Part shown: piece by piece, positions 1 to 5,886 of the stretch
How positions within the stretch are numbered: the stretch's first letter is position 1
Layout of the letters: every line of letters begins with the position of its first letter
Assembly (NCBI GenBank): GCA_020851855.1
Contig: JADZBY010000438.1
Location: 1-8,426 of the forward strand
From: Anaerolineae bacterium
Lineage (GTDB): Bacteria > Chloroflexota > Anaerolineae > Aggregatilineales > UBA2796
Reading direction: 5' to 3'
DNA: 8,426 bases
Position numbers and translations under genes: made by a program
Notes under the pieces: generated by a model
What the model saw: the letters and a program-made list of their open reading frames with translations, nothing else
Databases searched by the model: none
What the model was told of the DNA's origin: nothing

Positions 1-2
1 AC

Positions 3-755
3 CAGCTTGCGGCGGACATGGGCGGCATGGGCTTCATCCACTCCGCCGAATGCGAGATCATGCACAACAGCGCCCTGATCAACATCCACATGGTGCACAA
101 CGCCGCCGAGATGGGCGTGCCGCGCTACTTCTTCTCGTCGTCGGTGTGCGTCTACCGCGATATGCAGCCCGGCGAGCCGGAGATGACCGAGGCCGAAGCC
201 ATCCCCGCCCATCCGGATAACGAGTACGGCTGGGAGAAGCTCTACTCCGAGCGCGTGGCGCTGGCCTACGAGCGCAAATACGGGATGCAGGTGCGCATTG
301 CCCGCTTCCAGAACTGTTATGGCCCGGAAGGGACGTGGACGGGCGGGCGCGAAAAAGCTCCCGCCGCCATGTGCCGCAAGATCGCGGAGATCGAAGACGG
401 CGGCACGATTGAAATCTGGGGCGACGGCTCGGCGATTCGCTCATACACCTTTGTGGATGACATGGTCGAGGGTATTTTCCTGCTCATGCACTCGGACCTA
501 CACGGCGCAGTGAACATCGGCTGCCCGCAGTACGTCACGGTGAACGAGCTGGTAGCGACGGTGGCCGAGGTGGCGGGCAAGCGCGTGAACGTGAAGCACA
601 TCGACGGCCCGGTTGGCGTGCACTCGCGCAATTTCAGCAACGAGCGCATCTACTCGCTGGGCTGGCGCTCGCAATTCGACCTGAAAGCGGGCATCGAGCG
701 TACCTATCCCTGGATTGAGGCGCAGGTCAAGGAAAAGCGCGCCGTCCAATCCTGA
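3..755 (+). CDS. GDP-mannose 3,5-epimerase-like NAD-dependent epimerase (5' end missing)
   Basis: An extended-SDR sugar-nucleotide epimerase, closest by recognisable motifs to GDP-mannose 3,5-epimerase, which makes GDP-L-galactose (and GDP-L-gulose) from GDP-D-mannose in the cytoplasm. The frame is open to the window edge and reads QLAAD before the Met at 18. That Met lies inside the family motif ADMGGMGFI, so it is not the true start; the Rossmann GxxGxxG and about 100 residues lie outside. Counting from that Met, the SDR pair Y70-xxx-K74 (YGWEK) is present, as is C44 in SSSVCVY, which aligns with the plant catalytic Cys. GTWTGGREKAPAA (105-117) carries K113, the second catalytic residue, and R204 lies in GVHSRN. 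The spacings fit plant GME. In bacteria a role in surface polysaccharide precursors is more likely than ascorbate synthesis (inference). The family call is firm; the exact substrate is less so. Confidence 0.88.
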   Translation, partial: QLAADMGGMGFIHSAECEIMHNSALINIHMVHNAAEMGVPRYFFSSSVCVYRDMQPGEPEMTEAEAIPAHPDNEYGWEKLYSERVALAYERKYGMQVRIARFQNCYGPEGTWTGGREKAPAAMCRKIAEIEDGGTIEIWGDGSAIRSYTFVDDMVEGIFLLMHSDLHGAVNIGCPQYVTVNELVATVAEVAGKRVNVKHIDGPVGVHSRNFSNERIYSLGWRSQFDLKAGIERTYPWIEAQVKEKRAVQS

Positions 756-798
756 AGCGGACGTCGAGACAGGAATCCTGGACGTTACGACGCGGCAA

Positions 799-833
799 TC
801 GGCGCGCTCTGCGGGCAAGGCAGAGCGCGCCGA
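799..833. terminator. GC-rich hairpin between convergent genes
   Basis: A perfect 14-bp inverted repeat (799-812 pairs with 820-833) closes a 7-base loop (gggcaag). It sits in the 150-bp gap where the epimerase gene (+) and the hydrolase gene (-) converge, so it could end transcription from both sides or protect both 3' ends. No T-run follows on either strand, so it is not a textbook intrinsic terminator. The stem is certain; the role is inferred from position. Confidence 0.6.
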
Positions 834-905
834 CCGAGTCCCTCTGGCGGAAGTTACCCGCCGCTCGCCTCAATCAGAGTGCGACCGCGCCGTGGGCAGC
901 AGTCC

Positions 906-2129
906 CTAAAGGCCGCTCGCCTCGACCTCGATGCCGGTGATCGCCTCGGCATCCGGCCCGAAGACCGCCGCCGCATCCCTGTCACCCTTGACGGTCGCGA
1001 GCAGGAACGCGGTGACGAAGTGGTTCGTCAGGTCGTGCGTCCGCATCAGGTCCCACACCGGGTCTACGCAGAATGCGCCGTAGCCGATAGCCACGAACTC
1101 CGGGAAATCCTCGCAGGCCCATTGGAAGACGAAGTGCCCGGCTCCCTTGAACGTCACCAACGCCTTCTGGTCGCTGCCCACGTCATGATAGACCGCGATA
1201 GCCTGATCGTAACCGACCAGCGTGTCGTCGGTGCCGATCATGGTCAGCAGCGGCGCTGTGACTCCGGTCACGCCGGCTTGCGGCACAAGGTTCGAGCCAA
1301 ACGCCATGTCGATGACCGCGTTCACGCGCGAGTCGCCCCACGACGGCCACAGGCCTTCGGGCGGCGCGTCGAAGCCCGCCAGGCTTGCCATCTCCCCGAT
1401 CTTGGGGACGACAACCGGGCACACCCAGGCGTCAGTGCCGGTTGGGTTCTCGCTACAAGCTGCCGCGTATGCCTCGGTGTCGATGCGTGCGCCCGCGCCT
1501 GCCAGGGACGTGTAGCCGCCCATCGAGTGCCCCATCAGTGCGAAGTGATCCGTGTTGAACAACCCGGCGTAAGGGCCGGCGTCCGTGCTGACCTCATCGG
1601 CGTAGGCGATGAGGCGGTTGAGGGCGATGGGTCGGTTCACGAAGGCGGCCCAAATCTGGCTGAACTGCGGGTCCCATACTTCAGGGTAATCGACGGCCAT
1701 CACCACGAAGCCCTGGGATGCCAGGTGCTCATTCAAGAAAGCGTAGGTGGCCGCGCGAACGCCGAAGCCGTGCGACAGGAAGACCAGCGGGTACGGTGCG
1801 CCGGTCATGTCCGGCGGTGGGTCTTCCAGCGCATGCCCGTTCAGGTGGATGACCATGCCAGGACCAACCGAAATAGGATACGCATACGCGGGGTCCAGCT
1901 TCAGCGGGTTTAGCGCCGGATACCAGATGATCCCGTGCAGGGCGTTGTCGGTCCCCTCATCGATGGCAAACGTGCGCATGCCGACCGCATAAGGGCCGGA
2001 CAGGGCATACTTCGGGGAGTCTCCGCGCAGTCCTTTTGGCGTCCCGCCGTCTTGCGCCGCGACCGGCAACACAGATACAGCGAATACGAAGATCACCATC
2101 AGAGTGACGAAACGGGTGAGGCGTGCCAT
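906..2129 (-). CDS. Secreted alpha/beta hydrolase (PAF-acetylhydrolase / dienelactone-hydrolase-like)
   Basis: A predicted exported serine hydrolase of 407 residues acting on an unknown ester or lipid. The start at 2129 is preceded by AAGGAG with a 10-base spacer; the frame runs open further upstream but lacks such a signal there. Residues 1-25 form a Sec signal peptide (MARLTRF, hydrophobic core, cleavage after VAA), with no lipobox Cys. The alpha/beta fold shows an oxyanion-loop HGFG at 120-123, the nucleophile elbow GHSMGG with Ser202, a GTDD acid motif at about 299-302, and His332 in GAGHF. The mature part has four Cys (225, 237, 339, 354), which fits two disulfides outside the cytoplasm. 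The arrangement resembles predicted dienelactone hydrolases and bacterial PAF-acetylhydrolase-like proteins (COG4188 style). It lies downstream of the carotenoid genes on the same strand but is separated by a terminator-like structure, so it is probably its own unit. Substrate unknown. Confidence 0.85.
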   Translation of the reverse strand: MARLTRFVTLMVIFVFAVSVLPVAAQDGGTPKGLRGDSPKYALSGPYAVGMRTFAIDEGTDNALHGIIWYPALNPLKLDPAYAYPISVGPGMVIHLNGHALEDPPPDMTGAPYPLVFLSHGFGVRAATYAFLNEHLASQGFVVMAVDYPEVWDPQFSQIWAAFVNRPIALNRLIAYADEVSTDAGPYAGLFNTDHFALMGHSMGGYTSLAGAGARIDTEAYAAACSENPTGTDAWVCPVVVPKIGEMASLAGFDAPPEGLWPSWGDSRVNAVIDMAFGSNLVPQAGVTGVTAPLLTMIGTDDTLVGYDQAIAVYHDVGSDQKALVTFKGAGHFVFQWACEDFPEFVAIGYGAFCVDPVWDLMRTHDLTNHFVTAFLLATVKGDRDAAAVFGPDAEAITGIEVEASGL

Positions 2130-2164
2130 GACCAATCTTCTCCTTCTGAGGTAGGGCCAGGTTT

Positions 2165-2195
2165 CCCGCCAGCAGCACCGCTGCTTGCTGGCGGG
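2165..2195. repeat. Inverted repeat in the hydrolase leader
   Basis: Arms cccgccagca (2165-2174) and tgctggcggg (2186-2195) are perfectly complementary over 10 bp around an 11-base loop. An alternative inner stem, agcagc with gctgct (2171-2176 / 2180-2185), is possible. It lies 36-66 bases before the hydrolase start codon, so in its mRNA it would form a leader hairpin upstream of the ribosome binding site. No T-run follows, so a simple terminator is unlikely. Function unknown. Confidence 0.55.
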
Positions 2196-2212
2196 TCGCC
2201 ACGGACGCACAC

Positions 2213-2242
2213 ACTGTAGGAAAAGAACTGGGTGGAAGTCAC
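2213..2242 (-). promoter_or_regulatory. Weak candidate promoter for the hydrolase gene
   Basis: On the - strand, GTGACT (2242-2237) and TACAGT (2218-2213) are spaced 18 bases apart, each matching 4 of 6 sigma-70 consensus positions. The -35 would sit in the GGGTGG/CCACCC palindrome cluster, and transcripts would start just before the leader hairpin. This is the best pair I see between the terminator and the gene, but the match is modest. Confidence 0.25.
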
Positions 2243-2271
2243 CACCCACGTGGGTGGACTTTCACCACCCA
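2222..2271 (-). terminator. Tandem GGGTGG/CCACCC hairpins ending the carotenoid cluster
   Basis: Four alternating copies of gggtgg and ccaccc form two adjacent hairpins: 2229-2248 (7-bp stem, 6-base loop) and 2251-2271 (7-bp stem, 7-base loop). Their inner arms also make one perfect 16-bp palindrome at 2242-2257 centred on CACGTG. Read on the - strand, the last stem is followed directly by GTTCTTTTCC, a T-rich run. This gives an intrinsic-terminator shape about 70-110 bases after the cyclase stop codon. The same palindrome could instead be a protein binding site upstream of the hydrolase gene. Confidence 0.5.
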
Positions 2272-2338
2272 CCGGCGAGAAGGTGGGCGATGATTATGAG
2301 GCGGGGTCGTCTACCACGGCGTGCGGACGGTCAGCGCC

Positions 2339-3151
2339 TCACGCGGTGAGCGTGGTGCGGCGGCTAATCCAGGTGCGCAGCGGCCTGGGCAGCCGGGCGC
2401 GGCTCTCCTGGGCCAGCGCCAGCGCCACGCTGCACGCCACCAGGCTGCTGGTCAGGAAGAAGAAGATGATCTCCTCGATGGGCAACACGCCGCCCACGTA
2501 CCATTGCAGGGATTGCTCCGGGCTGATGGTCCACGTGCCCGCGCCAATCGCGATGAAATCCGCCGCCGAAAGGTACACGGTCGGGATGAGCGCGCCGAGC
2601 AGGGTGAAGCGCCGGTGCTTCCACAGGATGTCCGCGCCAAAGGCCAGTTGCAGCATGAGCGGCGGCAGCATCCAGCCCAGTTCCAGGCCCAGGTACGTGC
2701 CCGAACGCCAACCGGACGCCAAGAGCGCTACCGACGCCAGCCAGATCAGACCGGTCAGGCCGAGCGCCACCGCCCGGATGCGTCCACCGCCCTGAATCTC
2801 AGCGCCAGATTCGGTCACGGGTAGGCGGCGCATCCAGAAGGCCATCCACAGCCCGATCAGGATCGGCTGAAGCACGAAGAAGGTGTACTCCTCGATGGGA
2901 ACCCAGCCCAGCGTGATGCCCGTCACGAGCAACGGATCGTAGTACCAGACTCCCGTGGCAACCAGGTAGTTGTCCCAGGGCGTCGTCCAGGCGACGGCGA
3001 TGAAACACACTGCGCCGATGACCAGCCACGCCGGGAAATTGCCCAGCGCGACGGGCAAGCGCGCGCCGCGCCTGTGGTCGAACAGGGCGATTCCCATCAG
3101 CGCGACGATGGGAATGCCCAGGAAGATGGCCAGGAATTGAAAATACGTCAC
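2339..3151 (-). CDS. crtYcd: Lycopene cyclase, fused CrtYc-CrtYd (CarR-like) membrane type
   Basis: An integral-membrane lycopene cyclase of the non-flavin type seen as CrtYc/CrtYd heterodimers in actinobacteria and as fused proteins in archaea, Bacteroidota and fungi. It closes the psi ends of lycopene into ionone rings. The 270 residues contain two repeats, each with about three hydrophobic helices and a conserved PIEE motif: repeat 1 at about 1-109 (PWDNYLVATG at 58-67, VPIEEYTFF near 84-92) and repeat 2 at about 125-250 (LPIEEIIFF near 223-231). Both halves are in one chain, so no partner is needed. Start: a GTG at 3151 has AAGGA 8 bases upstream and gives MTYFQFL, the usual family beginning. 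The ATG at 3160 overlaps that AAGGA and would give three more residues. Further upstream codons fall in the repeat element. It is last in the cluster. Beta versus epsilon, and one-ring versus two-ring specificity, cannot be read from the sequence. Confidence 0.88.
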   Translation of the reverse strand: MTYFQFLAIFLGIPIVALMGIALFDHRRGARLPVALGNFPAWLVIGAVCFIAVAWTTPWDNYLVATGVWYYDPLLVTGITLGWVPIEEYTFFVLQPILIGLWMAFWMRRLPVTESGAEIQGGGRIRAVALGLTGLIWLASVALLASGWRSGTYLGLELGWMLPPLMLQLAFGADILWKHRRFTLLGALIPTVYLSAADFIAIGAGTWTISPEQSLQWYVGGVLPIEEIIFFFLTSSLVACSVALALAQESRARLPRPLRTWISRRTTLTA

Positions 3152-3176
3152 AACCAACATCCTTCCGTGATAGCGT

Positions 3177-3316
3177 CCTCGCCCCCAGCCCCTCTCGACA
3201 GCTGCCATCCCAGCGGGGACCCCGGCAGTCGTAGAGAGGGGAGTCGGCACGTCGGTCACCGCGCTTTTCCCCCTCTCCATGCGGTACTTCGCATGAAGAG
3301 GGGGAAGGGGGTGAGG
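3177..3316. repeat. 140-bp intergenic element with inverted termini and two hairpins
   Basis: The gap between crtO and the cyclase gene is almost entirely filled by one structured element. Its ends are inverted copies: 3177-3196 and the complement of 3297-3316 share the pattern CCTC-n-CCCCC-nn-CCCC, with only small differences. Inside are two hairpins. One is 3189-3206 pairing with 3224-3241 (15 of 18 positions). The other is 3267-3283 pairing with 3290-3306 (10 bp, one mismatch, 6 bp, loop gtactt). It abuts the crtO stop codon on one side and ends about 11 bases before the cyclase ribosome binding site. This looks like a dispersed palindromic or MITE-like repeat. No transposase is present. 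Confidence 0.6.
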
Positions 3317-4882
3317 TCATTTCTTCCTTCCCAAATCCCGCAGCACGACCTGCGCGGCGTTCCGGCCCGCCGCCCCCATGATCCCGCCGCCCGGATGAGT
3401 GCTCGCGCCGGTGAGGTATAGCCCTTTGACCGGGCCGCGATAATTGGCCATGGTCAGCGCCGGGCGCAGCATAAACATCTGGTCCACCGACATGTCGAGG
3501 TGCATCACGTTGCCGCGCAGCAGGCCGAGCGTGCGCTCCAGGTACAGCGGCGTCTCGATCAGCCGGTCGATGACCGCGCCGGTCACGTTGGGCGCATAGC
3601 GAGCCAGCGTGGCCAGCATATTGTCCGCCACACGCTCGGCAATGTCGTCCCAGTGCTCGCCGCCGGCCAGTTCATACGGAAAATACTGGCCCCACAGGAA
3701 CATGACGTGCTTGCCGGGCGGCGCGAGCGACGGATCAACCGCCGTCCAGGTCATGCTGATCAATCCCGGCTCACGCGAGGGTCGCCCCGACAGGTAATCG
3801 GCGTAGGCGCGCTCCAGGTACGGCACGTCCGGGCAGATGAACTGCATGGCGCGGTGATGCGCGGCGGAAGCTGCGCCGTCGGGCGTGGGCTGCGCCGTGT
3901 AATTCGGCAGTTCGTTCATGGCGCAGCGCACGATCATGCCAAAGCCGTTGCCGATGCGCGCCCGCTCCAACAGGCGGCGGGGCGTTTCCGGCATCACGGC
4001 GCGGCTCAGCATCTTGAGCGTGGTGTGAATATGCGCGCCGGAGATGACGACGCGCGCCGTGATTTTGCGCCCGTCTTCCGTCTCGACGCCTGCCGCGCGC
4101 CCGGATTCGACCAGGATGCGCCGGGCGGGCGTGGACGTGTGAATCGCGCCGCCGTGCGCCTCAATCATGCGGGCCAACGCCTGGGTCAACATGCCGGAGC
4201 CGCCGCGTGGGCGCTTCATGCCGCTCACGTGGTACATCGGATGCCACAGGGCGAAGGGCGCGGACAGCGGCTCGCCGGGCGGCGGGCCGGATTGCGCCGC
4301 CATCCACGCTACAAGCGCCTGCACGCGCGGATCGACAAACTGGCGGCGCAGCACGTCGCCATAACCGCGCAGCATGTCGGTGAGCCGCTCCCAAAGGTGG
4401 CCCTGCCGGACCATGCGCAGGCCCATGGCGCGCACGGCGTTCAAGGGCGTCGGCGCGCGGTTGAACATGTCGACCATGCCTTCGGCAATCGGCCCCCACT
4501 GCCGGACGAACGCGCGGTAATTCTCGGCGTCGCGCGGCGAGATGGCGGCGATGCTCTGGCAGGTACGGTCCACGTCCTTCCAGATCGTGAAATGCGAGCC
4601 GTCCGGGAAGGGCGCCCAGAACAACGGGTCGATGTCGATGTAGTCCAACCCGTAATCGGCCAATTTCAGGTCGGCGACGATGGGCGTGTGGCTGATCAGG
4701 ATGTGGGCCGAACCGCCCAGGTCGAACTTGAAGCCGGGCGTGATCTCTTCGGTGACCACGGCCCCGCCGACGATATGGCGGCGCTCCAGAACGCCGACCC
4801 GATAGCCCGCCTGCGCCAGATAGCCCGCACACACCAGGGCGTTGTGCCCCGCGCCGATGACCACGGCATCGAAATCCGGCAT
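3317..4882 (-). CDS. crtO: CrtO-like carotenoid oxidoreductase, probable beta-carotene 4-ketolase
   Basis: A 521-residue FAD-dependent oxidoreductase of the phytoene-desaturase superfamily (COG1233), resembling the CrtO ketolases of cyanobacteria and Deinococcus more than CrtI. CrtO introduces 4-keto groups into beta-ionone rings, giving echinenone or canthaxanthin. The N-terminal dinucleotide-binding motif is at 8-34 (VIGAGHNALVCAGYLA, with the acidic strand end at E33). It is followed by GGAVVTEEITPGFKFDLGG (39-57), typical of this branch, and a C-terminal FAD segment GLYLTGASTHPGGGIMGAAG (487-506). Its start codon lies one base after the crtB stop (TGA-T-ATG) with only a weak AGG upstream, so translation is probably coupled to crtB. 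The lycopene cyclase gene next door supports a ring ketolase. Alternatives are a CruO/CrtD-type enzyme or an aldehyde-forming carotenoid oxidase; sequence alone does not settle this. Confidence 0.78.
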   Translation of the reverse strand: MPDFDAVVIGAGHNALVCAGYLAQAGYRVGVLERRHIVGGAVVTEEITPGFKFDLGGSAHILISHTPIVADLKLADYGLDYIDIDPLFWAPFPDGSHFTIWKDVDRTCQSIAAISPRDAENYRAFVRQWGPIAEGMVDMFNRAPTPLNAVRAMGLRMVRQGHLWERLTDMLRGYGDVLRRQFVDPRVQALVAWMAAQSGPPPGEPLSAPFALWHPMYHVSGMKRPRGGSGMLTQALARMIEAHGGAIHTSTPARRILVESGRAAGVETEDGRKITARVVISGAHIHTTLKMLSRAVMPETPRRLLERARIGNGFGMIVRCAMNELPNYTAQPTPDGAASAAHHRAMQFICPDVPYLERAYADYLSGRPSREPGLISMTWTAVDPSLAPPGKHVMFLWGQYFPYELAGGEHWDDIAERVADNMLATLARYAPNVTGAVIDRLIETPLYLERTLGLLRGNVMHLDMSVDQMFMLRPALTMANYRGPVKGLYLTGASTHPGGGIMGAAGRNAAQVVLRDLGRKK

Positions 4883-4883
4883 A

Positions 4884-5840
4884 TCAGCGCGCCTGCCGTG
4901 TGGGGCGGCGGGCCAGCCACCAGATGCCCGGCAGCCGGATCAGCTTGGCCCACGCGCTCAGGTGTGCGCGGCGGCTGAACACGTCGTAATCGTGGGCCTC
5001 GATGTCGTCGAGGATGCCCTCGTACAACCGGGCGGCGGCGGCCACCGCGAACCGGCCCGACCGGTCGAGCCGGGCGATGCCGGGACGCGACTCGGCGTAC
5101 AACTGGCGGATCCGCGCCATCTGGTAGCGCATGAAAGCGCGCCATTTCTCCGAGTTTCGTCCGGCTGCCACGTCCACCTCACTCAGTCCGAAGGCGATCA
5201 GCTCCGCATGAGGCAAGTAGATGCGCCCGCGCGACCAATCTTCGGCCACGTCGCGCAGGATGTTCGTCGCCTGGAGCGCCACGCCGAGCTTGACCGCGTC
5301 GGGCAGCGCGTCGTGGCCGTCAAAGCCGATGATGTGCATGGCCATCAACCCGACCGTCGAGGCGACCGCGTAGGCGTAATCGGCCAGATCGTCAAACGTC
5401 TCATAGCGCGTCCGGTGCAGATCGCTCGTCACGCCGTCGATGAGCTGGCGCGCGTAGCCGTGCGGGATGCGATACCGCGCGCTGGTATCCGCCCAGGCCA
5501 GCGCTACCGGGTCGCTCGTCGGCGTGTGTCCACCGAGCACCTGATCGCGCCAGCTCGCCAGCGCCGCCTCACGATCCGTGCGGCCCACGTCATCCACCAG
5601 ATTATCGGTGACCCGGCAAAATGCGTACAACGCGCGCATGGCGCGCCGCTTGTCGCGCGGCAGCAGCGCGGTGGCCAGGTAAAACGTCTTGCTGTGCTCG
5701 CGCGTGATGTCTGCACAGACGGCGTAGGCTTCATCCAGGTCGGCCCCAGGCACAGCGGTCGGGTGCGCGGTCGCACCGTTGAGCGCCTCGGCGGCCCACG
5801 CCAACATCCGGCCTTCCCAGTTTGCTCCCTGGGCTGTCAT
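4884..5840 (-). CDS. crtB: Phytoene synthase
   Basis: Condenses two molecules of geranylgeranyl diphosphate, via prephytoene diphosphate, to 15-cis-phytoene, the first committed step of C40 carotenoid synthesis. The 318-residue protein has the usual squalene/phytoene synthase layout: SKTFYLATALLP at about 50-61, a first Mg-diphosphate-binding Asp motif DNLVDD (D79, D83, D84), and a second signature LGVALQATNILRDVAEDW (185-202, with D197 and D201), then RGRIYLP. The first 30 or so residues are a non-conserved extension. The start at 5840 is supported by a strong AGGAG 8 bases upstream, in the 46-base gap after crtI. A squalene-type HpnC/HpnD enzyme is the main alternative, but direct linkage to crtI and the rest of the motif set favour phytoene synthase. 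Confidence 0.93.
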   Translation of the reverse strand: MTAQGANWEGRMLAWAAEALNGATAHPTAVPGADLDEAYAVCADITREHSKTFYLATALLPRDKRRAMRALYAFCRVTDNLVDDVGRTDREAALASWRDQVLGGHTPTSDPVALAWADTSARYRIPHGYARQLIDGVTSDLHRTRYETFDDLADYAYAVASTVGLMAMHIIGFDGHDALPDAVKLGVALQATNILRDVAEDWSRGRIYLPHAELIAFGLSEVDVAAGRNSEKWRAFMRYQMARIRQLYAESRPGIARLDRSGRFAVAAAARLYEGILDDIEAHDYDVFSRRAHLSAWAKLIRLPGIWWLARRPTRQAR

Positions 5841-5886
5841 ACGGGTTTCTCCTGCGGCTTGCGGATCGTGTCCGGTGTCTTGGCGC

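Noticed and set aside
18..755. Met at 18 as true start of the epimerase
   Set aside because: It lies inside the conserved ADMGGMGFI motif, and the frame continues upstream to the window edge with the expected family residues.
879..1913. + strand open frame opposite the hydrolase gene
   Set aside because: The - strand frame has a signal peptide and a complete catalytic triad; this one has only shadow composition.
3500..4978. Long + strand open frame (492 codons) opposite crtO
   Set aside because: It is antisense to a protein with clear FAD motifs; the frame is open because of GC-rich third positions and its translation (Arg/His/Gly/Ala rich) has no family motifs.
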